From: Actimicrobium sp047621665
Lineage (GTDB): Bacteria > Pseudomonadota > Gammaproteobacteria > Burkholderiales > Burkholderiaceae_D
Assembly: GCA_047621665.1 (NCBI GenBank)
Contig: JBLHMB010000001.1
Location: forward strand, 135,508 to 199,507
Direction of reading: 5' to 3'
DNA: 64,000 bases
Under the pieces are notes generated by a model. It was given only the letters and a program-made list of their open reading frames with translations. It had not been told where the DNA came from and made no database searches. A program made the translations under genes and the position numbers. Positions 29,870 to 38,195 of this stretch are shown piece after piece. Numbering within the stretch: the stretch's first letter is position 1; every line of letters starts with the position of its first letter.

Positions 29870-29898
29870 TTGCCAAGCACGATGTTTTACTGCACTAT
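29870..29898 (+). promoter_or_regulatory. Putative promoter of the aroG leader transcript
   Basis: TTGCCA (29870-29875) and CACTAT (29893-29898) are 17 bases apart, placing transcription start about 45-50 bases before the leader ATG. The -10 is weak. The -35 overlaps a perfect 12-base palindrome GGCAAGCTTGCC (29863-29874), which could be an operator. Confidence 0.35.
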
Positions 29899-29951
29899 CG
29901 TCGAACCAAAAATAACATCACTCGAGAATCAATAACCAAATACACAAGTCC

Positions 29952-30050
29952 ATGCCATCACGTTACTTCTTCTTTTATTTTTACTTTAGCGGTTCCAGCC
30001 CAAAGGCGGTGGAAAAGCGGACGGTACACGTAAAAGCAAACTTAGCGTAA
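29952..30050 (+). CDS. Phe/Tyr-rich leader peptide controlling aroG by attenuation
   Basis: A 32-codon reading frame between tldD and aroG. After MPSR it encodes eight consecutive aromatic residues, YFFFYFYF (five Phe and three Tyr, 29964-29987). Directly after the aromatic codons, TTCCAGCC (29993-30000) can fold with GGCGGTGGAA (30005-30014). GGCGGT (30005-30010) can also pair with ACCGCC (30070-30075), the 5' arm of the terminator at 30066-30093. This is the classical arrangement of a ribosome-controlled attenuator: stalling at Phe/Tyr codons would free GGCGGT to form the antiterminator and allow aroG transcription. There is no strong Shine-Dalgarno sequence. Confidence 0.85.
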   Translation: MPSRYFFFYFYFSGSSPKAVEKRTVHVKANLA

Positions 30051-30065
30051 CCAACCAGATTCCTT

Positions 30066-30093
30066 AAAAACCGCCAGCGATGGCGGTTTTTTT
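30066..30093 (+). terminator. Attenuator terminator upstream of aroG
   Basis: AAAAACCGCCA pairs with TGGCGGTTTTT around a GCGA loop (11 base pairs) and runs into seven T's, 46 bases before the aroG ATG. It follows the aromatic leader peptide, so it is likely conditional and not the end of tldD. Confidence 0.9.
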
Positions 30094-30139
30094 ATTTCCG
30101 GATTTTCATTCGATTACCTTTTTCAGACTGGAGAACACC

Positions 30140-31207
30140 ATGCCCCGCACCGACGATTTGCGCATTCGAGAAATGAAAGAACTGACCCCGCCCTCGCATC
30201 TGATCCGCGAATTTGCCTGCTCCGAACATGCCGCGACGGTCGCCGCCGATTCACGCACCGCGTTGCATCGCATCCTGCACGGCCAGGACGACCGCCTGAT
30301 GGTGGTCATCGGCCCGTGCTCTATCCATGATCCGAAAGCCGCCCTCGAATACGCCCGTCTGCTGGTCGAGGCGCGCAAGCAATTCGCCGGCGATCTCGAA
30401 ATCGTGATGCGGGTGTATTTCGAAAAACCGCGTACCACGGTCGGCTGGAAAGGTATGATCAACGACCCGTTCATGGACAACAGTTTCCGCATCAACGATG
30501 GTTTGCGCATGGCGCGCGAACTGCTGCTGGAAATCAATGAGCTGGGTCTGCCGGCCGGTACCGAATTCCTTGACGTGATCAGCCCGCAATACATCGCCGA
30601 TCTGGTCAGCTGGGGTGCCATCGGCGCCCGCACTACCGAATCGCAAATCCATCGCGAACTGGCGTCCGGTTTGTCCTGTCCGGTCGGTTTCAAGAACGGT
30701 ACCGATGGCAACGTCAAGATCGCCATCGATGCGATCAAGGCAGCCTCGAATTCGCATCACTTCCTGTCGGTGACCAAGGGTGGTCATTCGGCCATCGTCT
30801 CGACCAATGGCAATGAAGATTGCCATATCATCCTGCGTGGTGGAAAAAGCCCGAACTACGATGCGGCCAGCGTCGATCAGGCTTGCAAGGAAATTGCTGC
30901 CAACGGTTTGGCGGCACGTCTGATGGTTGATGCCTCGCATGCCAACAGCAGCAAAAATCCGGCCAACCAGATTCCGGTGTGCGCCGACATCGCGGCACAG
31001 GTCGCCGCTGGAGACGAGCGTATCGTCGGCCTGATGATCGAATCGCATCTGGTGGCAGGTCGCCAGGACCTGATTGCCGGCAAGGAACTGGTGTACGGTC
31101 AATCGATCACCGACGGTTGCATCAGCTGGGACGACAGTGTCGGCGTGTTGCAGGGATTGGCAGATGCAGTACGTCAGCGTCGTTTGGGCAAGGCCCGCGA
31201 AGTCTGA
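30140..31207 (+). CDS. aroG: 3-deoxy-7-phosphoheptulonate (DAHP) synthase, class I
   Basis: First enzyme of the shikimate pathway, condensing phosphoenolpyruvate and erythrose 4-phosphate. The 355-residue protein starts MPRTDDLRIREMKELTPP, very like E. coli AroG, and has the active-site signatures VVIGPCSIHDP, RVYFEKPRTTVGWKG, SVTKGGHSAIV and DASHANSSKNP. A GGAG sequence precedes the ATG. A more upstream in-frame start would lie inside the terminator hairpin and is rejected. Regulation by a Phe/Tyr leader peptide suggests response to both amino acids at the RNA level; feedback specificity of the enzyme cannot be read with certainty. Erythrose 4-phosphate is made by the tkt product encoded earlier in the window. 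Confidence 0.96.
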   Translation: MPRTDDLRIREMKELTPPSHLIREFACSEHAATVAADSRTALHRILHGQDDRLMVVIGPCSIHDPKAALEYARLLVEARKQFAGDLEIVMRVYFEKPRTTVGWKGMINDPFMDNSFRINDGLRMARELLLEINELGLPAGTEFLDVISPQYIADLVSWGAIGARTTESQIHRELASGLSCPVGFKNGTDGNVKIAIDAIKAASNSHHFLSVTKGGHSAIVSTNGNEDCHIILRGGKSPNYDAASVDQACKEIAANGLAARLMVDASHANSSKNPANQIPVCADIAAQVAAGDERIVGLMIESHLVAGRQDLIAGKELVYGQSITDGCISWDDSVGVLQGLADAVRQRRLGKAREV

Positions 31208-31813
31208 TCAGTAGCGTTTGGTCAGCACCATTTGCTGACCATCGCGCTGCATCAGCGTACGGTTCAGGAACGACATGCCGAGTAATGCAAATGGCAAACC
31301 CTGTTCCTGGATCAGCGCATCAACGCCGCTGAGCGTGATGTCGCCAATCCGGACGTTATCAAGGCGTACCAGAAAAACCGGAATGACGCCGTTGGCGGTA
31401 TTCGAAAACGTCCGTTGTCCGGTCTTGTAATCAATCCCCAATCGACGCGCCTCTTGCGCCGACATCGACACCATGCTGGCTCCGGTATCGATCATCACCG
31501 GTAATGCCAATCCATTGATCATGGCCTGCGCCATGAAGTGACCACGGCTATCGGCTTGTAGCGTGATGCTGGGCGCACCTTGCGATTGCGGGCGGCTGAA
31601 ATGCGTACCAATCGCCAGTTCCTGGCGCTTGCCGTGTTCGTCCAGCACGGCACCCGTGGCGCTCACGCTGGTCAGTCGTACGCCGTCGGCGACCACGGCG
31701 CCCACTGCGTAGGTGCGCGGTGGTGCGCCATCAATGACCAGCACGGCCTTGCCGGGAAACAGACCGACCAGACCGATCGAATCGGCGTGCGCAGCGCTAC
31801 TGGCGACGCACAA
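31208..31813 (-). CDS. Retropepsin-like aspartic protease (clan AA), periplasmic; start uncertain
   Basis: A protein of about 201 residues with one aspartic protease motif, MIDTGAS, and a downstream LLGMSFL hydrophobic-hydrophobic-Gly segment, as in single-domain bacterial retropepsin-like proteases that act as dimers. The first usual start codon is TTG at 31813, giving LCVASSAAHA as a truncated signal sequence. The frame stays open upstream to the yajQ stop and encodes RIARWLLLL in front of it, which together would make a proper signal peptide, yet that stretch has no ATG, GTG or TTG. Either an unusual start (ATC or CTG) is used or a small change has disturbed the 5' end. The gene converges with aroG and follows yajQ. 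Confidence 0.75.
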   Translation of the reverse strand: MCVASSAAHADSIGLVGLFPGKAVLVIDGAPPRTYAVGAVVADGVRLTSVSATGAVLDEHGKRQELAIGTHFSRPQSQGAPSITLQADSRGHFMAQAMINGLALPVMIDTGASMVSMSAQEARRLGIDYKTGQRTFSNTANGVIPVFLVRLDNVRIGDITLSGVDALIQEQGLPFALLGMSFLNRTLMQRDGQQMVLTKRY

Positions 31814-31873
31814 CAGCAGCAGCCATCGGGCGATGCGGTGTGCCCTGCCGGTTGCGTCAGCAGCGATGATGGA

Positions 31874-32359
31874 TCAGTCGCGGAAGTTGTTGAATTCGAG
31901 CGGCAGTTCCGGCACATCCTTGCGCAGTGCAGCCATCGCAGCCTGCAGGTCATCGCGCTTGGCGCCGGTGATGCGAACCGCTTCGCCCTGAATGCTGGCC
32001 TGGACTTTCATCTTGCTGTCCTTGATCAGACGGACGATTTTTTTGGCGGCTTCGGTCTCGATGCCGTTCTTGATCTTGATGACTTGCTTGACTTTGTCGC
32101 CACCGATTTTTTCAATCTTGCCGAGATCCAGAAAACGCAGGTCGACATTGCGTTTGGCCAGCTTGTTATTGAGCACATCGCGCACCTGGCTCAACTGGAA
32201 GTCGGCATCGGCGTAAGCGGTGAGTTCAAATTCCTTTTGTTCGATACGGGCATCGCTACCCTTGAAATCGAAGCGGGTGGTGATTTCCTTGTTGGACTGG
32301 TCGATGGCGTTCTTGACTTCGACAATATTGGCTTCCGAGACAACGTCGAATGACGGCAT
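31874..32359 (-). CDS. yajQ: YajQ family nucleotide-binding protein
   Basis: A 161-residue cytoplasmic protein beginning MPSFDVVSEAN with the two ferredoxin-like RNP-type domains of the UPF0234/YajQ family; the conserved IDQSNKEITTRFDFKG and RDDLQAAMAALR segments are present. Homologues bind nucleotides, including cyclic di-GMP in Xanthomonas (shown there, inferred here). An AAGG-type ribosome-binding site is close to the ATG. It is divergent from murB, 141 bases apart. A much longer open frame continues upstream but is opposite murB and is not real. Confidence 0.94.
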   Translation of the reverse strand: MPSFDVVSEANIVEVKNAIDQSNKEITTRFDFKGSDARIEQKEFELTAYADADFQLSQVRDVLNNKLAKRNVDLRFLDLGKIEKIGGDKVKQVIKIKNGIETEAAKKIVRLIKDSKMKVQASIQGEAVRITGAKRDDLQAAMAALRKDVPELPLEFNNFRD

Positions 32360-32500
32360 GGTGTTTTCCTTGTTGGGTGCGGTGATGCAGTAGTGCAGAT
32401 GAGTTGGCAGGGAAAGAGCGGTAGGCATTTCCCGGGCTGGTACCCATTTTAACGGACAAAAAAACAGGTGGCTATGCGCATGCATGGGTAAACTGCAGGC

Positions 32501-33559
32501 ATGCCTTCTTTCACCACTCCGAACTCCACGCCGACGCCGATATTGCAGCCGGATTTTTCGTTGCGCCCCCTCAATACGTTTGGCATCGAGGCGATGGCCG
32601 AGCTCTATCTGCCGGTGCGCGAGGTGGCTGATCTGCAGTGGCTGTACAGCGTGCTGCAGGCCGATCCGGCACTGGCGCGCCTGCCGCGCCTGATCCTCGG
32701 TGGCGGCAGCAATCTGGTGCTGACCGGAGATTTCCATGGCCTGGTACTGCATAGTTGCAGCCGTGGTATCGCACTTGTCGGACAGGATGACGAGCGGTCG
32801 CTGGTGCGTGCGGCTGCCGGCATCGGCTGGAACGAACTGGTGAACTGGACGCTGGCGCGGCAACTGGGCGGGCTGGAAAACCTGTCGCTCATTCCCGGTA
32901 CCGTGGGCGCGGCACCGATCCAGAACATCGGTGCCTACGGGGTCGAAATGGAGCGCTACTTTCATTCGCTGACTGCTTTCGATCTCCAGCGCGGCACGCT
33001 CTTCACACTGGATCGCGCCGGTTGCCGCTTCGGTTATCGCGACAGCATCTTCAAGCACGACTGGCGCGACCGCGCGGTGATTGTCGACGTCACGTTCACG
33101 TTGCCGCGACACTGGACTCCCGACTTGCGTTATGCCGAACTGGCTGCTGCGCTGGCGACTATCGCCACGCCGACCATGCAGCAAGTCAGTGCTGCCGTCA
33201 TCGCGATCCGCCAGCGCAAATTGCCTGACCCGGCCGTCATCGGCAATGCCGGCAGCTTCTTCAAAAATCCGCTGGTGTCGCGCGTGCAGCGTGATGCGCT
33301 GCTGGCGCAGCATCCGGCGCTGGTCAGTCACGACCAGCCCGACGGTAGCACCAAGCTGGCGGCCGGCTGGCTCATTGACCAATGCGGCTGGAAGGGGCGT
33401 GCGCTCGGGGCCGTGGGTGTCTATCACAAGCAGGCGCTGGTACTGGTGAATCTGGGCGGGGCATGCGGCGCCGACGTGCTGCAACTGGCGCACGCCATCC
33501 AGGCTGATGTGCTGCGACGTTTTGGGGTGCAACTGGAGCCGGAACCGATTTTTGTCTGA
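32501..33559 (+). CDS. murB: UDP-N-acetylenolpyruvoylglucosamine reductase
   Basis: Reduces UDP-GlcNAc-enolpyruvate to UDP-MurNAc in peptidoglycan synthesis, using FAD and NADPH. The 352-residue protein has the FAD-binding LILGGGSNLVLT, the PGTVGAAPIQNIGAYG segment, the catalytic serine in GNAGSFFKNP and C-terminal LIDQCGWKG. The extended YGVEMERYFHSL region is of the type I (E. coli-like) form. A GCAGG sequence lies upstream of the ATG. Confidence 0.96.
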   Translation: MPSFTTPNSTPTPILQPDFSLRPLNTFGIEAMAELYLPVREVADLQWLYSVLQADPALARLPRLILGGGSNLVLTGDFHGLVLHSCSRGIALVGQDDERSLVRAAAGIGWNELVNWTLARQLGGLENLSLIPGTVGAAPIQNIGAYGVEMERYFHSLTAFDLQRGTLFTLDRAGCRFGYRDSIFKHDWRDRAVIVDVTFTLPRHWTPDLRYAELAAALATIATPTMQQVSAAVIAIRQRKLPDPAVIGNAGSFFKNPLVSRVQRDALLAQHPALVSHDQPDGSTKLAAGWLIDQCGWKGRALGAVGVYHKQALVLVNLGGACGADVLQLAHAIQADVLRRFGVQLEPEPIFV

Positions 33560-33661
33560 TACCACGATGGAATAACCGCAAGTAAGCACTTTTTGACCGA
33601 GATGGTGATACTTCCCAGTAGAAAAAAATGTTAAGTTGTAGGCTCACGGACTTGCCGGTTC

Positions 33662-35104
33662 ATGTCGAACCCCATTGCACTTGGAGACCCGTACCTGATG
33701 CCAGCTTTTGCGCCGCGTGTTCCTGTTCCGTCGCTGGCTGCCACCGGAATCGTATCGACCTTGCTGGCATTGACGCTGACAACGATCATCTCGCTGTCGA
33801 GCATGAGCGAATTCAAGCAACGTGCAGCCATTGTTGTCCATACCAACGACGTGATCAGCCGCATCGACGACATCAGTGCGTTGATGACCGGCGCGCAGAG
33901 TGCGGTGCGCGGCTATGTCATCACCGGTAACGATTCCTTTCTGGTCCCGTATTACGAGGCATTACATGCGCTGCCACTGCGGCTGGCCGAACTCGATGAA
34001 CTGCTGGCCAGCAAGCCGGCACGGTTGCTCGACATGGCAACGCTAGCGGCGCTGGCGAACGAGTCGCTGGTCATCGGCACGCAGGTGATGCATACCCGTC
34101 GCGTCAATGTGGATGCCGACGCCGGGATGGCGTTGGTCATCGGCGGGGCGGGCGATCAGATCCAGAACCAGATACGTGCCCAGTCACATCGCATGATCGC
34201 TGCCGAGCAGACGCTGCTGGCCGAACGGGAAATCGAGGCGGCCGATAGTGCCCTGCGCGCCAGCCTCCTGATCGGACTGGGTGCTTTGATCGGTGCGCTC
34301 ACCAGTGGCGGCGCCTTCCTGTTGCTGCGGATTGAAAACCGCAAACGTCGCCTCGTCGATCAGGCGCTGCTCGAAGCGAACAACACCTTGCTGCAACGCG
34401 CTGCCCAGCTTGAAGCCACCAACAAGGAACTCGAAAGTTTCAGCTATTCGGTCTCGCATGATTTGCGCATTCCGTTGCGGGCGGTGTCCGGCTACGCGCG
34501 TATGTTCGAAGAAGATTACGGCGACCGGGTCGATAGCGAGGGCCTGCGTCTGCTGGCCGTGATTCGCGATAACAGCAAGCGCATGGGTGACCTGATCGAC
34601 GACCTGCTGGCGTTTTCGCGCTTTGGCCGGCAAGCCATGCAGCAGGAACGCATTGACATGCGCGCGCTGGTCGACACGGCGGTCCGGCTGGTCCGCCGCG
34701 ACGAGGATTATCCGCAGGCGCAGATCGAGATCGGCAACCTGCCACGCTGTGTCGGCGACCCGGCGTTGCTGCAGCAGGTCTGGATCAATTTGCTGTCCAA
34801 TGCGCTCAAGTACAGCGCCACGCGAGCTCAGCCAGTCATTCGTATTACCGGCGTCGCCGGTGCAACCGAAACGGTGTACACCCTTGCCGATAACGGTGTC
34901 GGTTTCGACATGCAGTATTACGGCAAGCTGTTTGGCGTATTTCAGCGCCTGCATTCTGCGGACGAGTTCCCCGGCACCGGGGTCGGTCTGGCGATTGCCC
35001 AGCGTATTGTGACGCGGCATGGTGGTCGCATCTGGGCCGAGGCCGTTCCCGATCAAGGCGCAACATTTTATTTTGCTTTACCGAAGCAGGAGCACGCAGT
35101 ATGA
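33662..35104 (+). CDS. CHASE3-domain sensor histidine kinase
   Basis: A 480-residue membrane kinase. A first membrane segment (residues about 22-48) is followed by a CHASE3-like extracytoplasmic sensor (ISALMTGAQSAVRGYVITG), a second span (about 198-222), a coiled coil, the phosphoacceptor box FSYSVSHDLRIPLRAV, and an ATPase domain with N box LLSNALKYS, G1 DNGVGFDM and G2 GTGVGLAIAQR. The phosphoacceptor and ATPase types resemble the phytochrome-like kinase subgroup, but there is no chromophore domain. Its stop overlaps the ATG of the response regulator by four bases (ATGA), so the two are a cognate pair. The signal sensed is unknown. Confidence 0.92.
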   Translation: MSNPIALGDPYLMPAFAPRVPVPSLAATGIVSTLLALTLTTIISLSSMSEFKQRAAIVVHTNDVISRIDDISALMTGAQSAVRGYVITGNDSFLVPYYEALHALPLRLAELDELLASKPARLLDMATLAALANESLVIGTQVMHTRRVNVDADAGMALVIGGAGDQIQNQIRAQSHRMIAAEQTLLAEREIEAADSALRASLLIGLGALIGALTSGGAFLLLRIENRKRRLVDQALLEANNTLLQRAAQLEATNKELESFSYSVSHDLRIPLRAVSGYARMFEEDYGDRVDSEGLRLLAVIRDNSKRMGDLIDDLLAFSRFGRQAMQQERIDMRALVDTAVRLVRRDEDYPQAQIEIGNLPRCVGDPALLQQVWINLLSNALKYSATRAQPVIRITGVAGATETVYTLADNGVGFDMQYYGKLFGVFQRLHSADEFPGTGVGLAIAQRIVTRHGGRIWAEAVPDQGATFYFALPKQEHAV

Positions 35105-35541
35105 ATACATTCCAGCAAGTCGACATTTTGCTCGCCGAAGATACGGCGACCGATGCCGAAATGACGATGCGGGCCCTGCGCAAGCGTGGTCTGGCCAATA
35201 ACCTGATCTGGGTCAAGGACGGCAGCGAAGCCATTGACTTTCTTTTTCACGAAGGGGTCTTCGCCGGCACCGCCAGCGGTAAGCCCAAGTTGGTTCTGCT
35301 TGACGTAAAAATGCCAAAAATCGATGGCATCGAAGTGCTGCGCCGCATTCGTGCCGATCCGAGCCTGCACGCCGTCCCGGTGGTCATGTTGACGTCGTCG
35401 GCCGAAGAGCGCGACATGGTTGAAAGTTACCGTCTGGGTGCCAACAGCTATATCGTCAAGCCGGTCGATACCTTTGATTGCGACAAGGTCATCAGCGATA
35501 CCGGGTTCTACTGGATGCTGGTCAACAAGGTACCGGTATGA
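35101..35541 (+). CDS. Single-domain response regulator (Rcp1-like)
   Basis: A 146-residue receiver domain without an output domain. The acidic pocket is ILLAEDTATDAE, the phosphoacceptor aspartate is in LLDVKMP, the switch residue region is VVMLTSSAEERD and the conserved lysine is in YIVKPVD. The Rcp1/CheY-like class usually relays phosphate or acts by protein contact. Translational coupling to the upstream kinase (4-base overlap) and a 10-base gap to the EAL protein suggest a three-gene signal relay. Confidence 0.93.
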   Translation: MNTFQQVDILLAEDTATDAEMTMRALRKRGLANNLIWVKDGSEAIDFLFHEGVFAGTASGKPKLVLLDVKMPKIDGIEVLRRIRADPSLHAVPVVMLTSSAEERDMVESYRLGANSYIVKPVDTFDCDKVISDTGFYWMLVNKVPV

Positions 35542-35551
35542 GTGACTTGCG

Positions 35552-38131
35552 ATGACTACGCCGCTAAAAATCCTGCATCTCGAAGATGTTGCCACCGAAT
35601 CCGAGCTGATCCTGCGCGAATTGAGCCGGGCCGGAATGGTCGTCAGCGCAGTAAGGGTCGAGACCCGCGCCGATTTTCTGGCGCAACTGGCATCGAATAC
35701 GCCGGATGTGATCCTGTCGGATTTCTCGTTGCCCCATTTCGATGGCCTCAGTGCGCTGGCACTGGCCAATGCCTCGCATCCGGCAGTACCGTTCATTTTC
35801 ATTTCCGGCACGCTTGGCGAAGACACGGCGATCGAGGCACTCAAGCAGGGTGCGGTCGACTATCTGCTCAAGACCAATTTGCAGCGCCTGGCCCCGGCGG
35901 TACTGCGTGCCATCGACGAGGCGCGCGGTCGGGCTGCCCGCTTGCATGCCGAATCCCGTTTTCGTGACCTGATCGAATATGCGCCGCATGCGATCGTGGT
36001 GTTCGATCAGCATGGCAGTATCGAGATCGTCAATGCCCAGGCCGAAGCGTTGTTTGGCTATCCGCGTAGCGCGCTGCTGGGTAGCGACGGCGCGATGCTG
36101 GCCAGCGCCCAGTTTTCGCACTGGCACACGGGCTTGCCGGATCCCGCTGCGGCCGCGGGCAGCAGCATCAGTTTTGAATGTATTGCACGTCGTTGCGACG
36201 GCAGCCAGTTTCCGGCCGAAGTCAGTCTCAGTCCGTTACATACCACCGGAGGGAGCTGGACTTCCAGCGTGATTCGCGATCTGACCGAGCGCAAGGCACA
36301 GGAAGAACGGCTGGCGCGGATGATCCGTATCCGTACCATACTCGGCAGTATCAACTTTGTGATTTTGCGTGTGCATGACAAGCAATTGCTGCTCGATGAA
36401 GCCTGCCGTATCGCGCACGAGCAAGGCCGGTTCACCAGCGCCATCATCGGCTTGCTGGATCCGGCAACACTGTTAGTACGGCCAGTGGCCTGGGCCGGTG
36501 TCGATGCGGCGTTCCTCAAGACGTTCGATTTCAGTGCCGATGGCGAGTTGCCCGGCGGCCAGGGGCTGGTGGGTGACGCGCTGCGCAGCAAGCAGGGTGC
36601 GGTCAGCAACGATCTGCAGAACGACAGTCTGGAGACACCGATGTGCAAGGCATTCCTGCAGCAAGGTTATCGCTCCGCATTCGTGGTGCCGCTGATGATT
36701 GGTCAGCAACCGTTCGGCGTGCTGGCGTTGCTGGCCAGCGAGCGCGATGCCTTCAGTGACGATGAGCAGCACCTGCTGGCAGAACTGGCCGCCGATATCT
36801 CGTTCTCGCATGATGTCATCGACAAGGAAGAGCGGATCGATTACCTGGCGTATTTTGATGCGTTGACCGGCTTGCCTAATCGCGCCTTGTTCCTCGACCG
36901 GCTTAGTCAGCTGCTGCCGTACGACGTCTCTGTGTCGGCCGAACGCATTGCATTGGTATTGATCGACATCGAACGCTTTCACCATATCAACGACACCTTT
37001 GGCCGTGCTGCCGGCGACGAGGTGCTGCGCGTGCTGGCGCACCGTTTGCGCGGGTTCCTGCCTGACGCCGGTTACCTCGCCCGCATCGGCGCCGATGCGT
37101 TTGCCTTTGTACTTAAGGACTACCGCAGTGAAACCGAGGTCGTGCATCTGATCGAAGGCGGGCTTGCCAGCCTGCTCGGCGAGCCGCTGCAGATGGGTGG
37201 CAAACCGATCCGGTTATCGGTGCGAGCCGGTATCGCGCTATTTCCCAACGATGGCCTCGACAGCGACAGCTTGCTGCGCAATGCCGAAGCAGCGCTCAAG
37301 GATGCACGTGCGGCCAAGCTGCGCTACCTGTTTTATACCGCCGAAATGAATGCCCGGACGGCCGAAAAACTGTCGCTCGAAAATCGCCTGCGCCGTGCGT
37401 TGGCCGAGCAGCAATTCGTGTTGCACTATCAGCCCAAGGTCGACCTGCGCAGCGGTCGTGTGGTCGGCATGGAAGCACTGATCCGCTGGCAAGAGCCGGG
37501 CGTCGAACTGGCCTCGCCGTTCCAGTTCATTCAGGTGCTGGAAGATACGGGTCTGATAGTCGAGGCCGGCCTCTGGGTCATCGCCGAAGCGCATCGACAA
37601 TGCCTGCGCTGGCAGCAACAAGGACTGGTGGTGCCGCGCATCGCGGTCAATGTCTCGCAGCTGCAGATTCGTGAAAAGGACTTCGTGGCCCGCGTACTGG
37701 CCATTCAGGCCCGGCATCCGTGTGCGCAACTGGAGATCGAGATCACCGAAAGCCTGTTCATGGATAACGCCAGTTCGCAGCTGGCTAGCGACAAGCTGGT
37801 CTCGCTGCGCGAAGCCGGCATGACGGTGGCCATTGATGATTTTGGTACCGGTTATTCGTCGCTCGGTTACCTCGCGCGGTTGCCGATCGACACACTCAAG
37901 ATTGACCGCTCGTTCATCACGGCAATGACCACCGGCAGCGAAAATCTGGCGATCGTCGCGACCATTATTTCGCTGGCGCATGCGCTGAAATTGCAGGTCG
38001 TTGCCGAAGGCGTCGAGACGGTCGCACAGCGCGATCAACTGACACAGATGGGCTGCGACCAGATGCAGGGATTTTTGTTCAGTCCGGGTGTGCAGGCAGA
38101 GGTGATGGCAGGGATGCTAGAGTCGGCGTGA
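35552..38131 (+). CDS. REC-PAS-GAF-GGDEF(degenerate)-EAL cyclic-di-GMP phosphodiesterase
   Basis: An 859-residue regulator. Residues about 5-125 form a receiver domain (ILSDFSLPHFDG aspartate); a PAS domain follows (about 135-250), then a GAF domain (about 275-420), a GGDEF domain (about 430-600) and an EAL domain (about 605-855). The GGDEF signature reads GADAF in RIGADAFAF, so cyclase activity is unlikely. The EAL catalytic residues look intact: MEALIRW, NVSQLQ, EITESL, DDFGTGYSSL, LKIDRSF and VVAEGVET. The protein should therefore hydrolyse cyclic di-GMP under control of its receiver domain, probably phosphorylated by the upstream kinase. Confidence 0.92.
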   Translation: MTTPLKILHLEDVATESELILRELSRAGMVVSAVRVETRADFLAQLASNTPDVILSDFSLPHFDGLSALALANASHPAVPFIFISGTLGEDTAIEALKQGAVDYLLKTNLQRLAPAVLRAIDEARGRAARLHAESRFRDLIEYAPHAIVVFDQHGSIEIVNAQAEALFGYPRSALLGSDGAMLASAQFSHWHTGLPDPAAAAGSSISFECIARRCDGSQFPAEVSLSPLHTTGGSWTSSVIRDLTERKAQEERLARMIRIRTILGSINFVILRVHDKQLLLDEACRIAHEQGRFTSAIIGLLDPATLLVRPVAWAGVDAAFLKTFDFSADGELPGGQGLVGDALRSKQGAVSNDLQNDSLETPMCKAFLQQGYRSAFVVPLMIGQQPFGVLALLASERDAFSDDEQHLLAELAADISFSHDVIDKEERIDYLAYFDALTGLPNRALFLDRLSQLLPYDVSVSAERIALVLIDIERFHHINDTFGRAAGDEVLRVLAHRLRGFLPDAGYLARIGADAFAFVLKDYRSETEVVHLIEGGLASLLGEPLQMGGKPIRLSVRAGIALFPNDGLDSDSLLRNAEAALKDARAAKLRYLFYTAEMNARTAEKLSLENRLRRALAEQQFVLHYQPKVDLRSGRVVGMEALIRWQEPGVELASPFQFIQVLEDTGLIVEAGLWVIAEAHRQCLRWQQQGLVVPRIAVNVSQLQIREKDFVARVLAIQARHPCAQLEIEITESLFMDNASSQLASDKLVSLREAGMTVAIDDFGTGYSSLGYLARLPIDTLKIDRSFITAMTTGSENLAIVATIISLAHALKLQVVAEGVETVAQRDQLTQMGCDQMQGFLFSPGVQAEVMAGMLESA

Positions 38132-38195
38132 TGCACATGATGTTTTCCTCTGCGCGCCTGAGCGCGCCTTCCAGAATGACTACCAGGATATACGC

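Noticed and set aside
30080..30139. Upstream in-frame start for aroG
   Set aside because: It would place the start codon inside the attenuator hairpin, and the ATG at 30140 has a good ribosome-binding site and a family-typical N-terminus.
32360..33589. Extended yajQ reading frame opposite murB
   Set aside because: The extra residues lie antisense to a complete murB gene and do not resemble any YajQ N-terminus.
33662..35104. Bacteriophytochrome
   Set aside because: The kinase half is similar, but the N-terminus is a CHASE3 membrane sensor with no bilin-binding PAS-GAF-PHY region.
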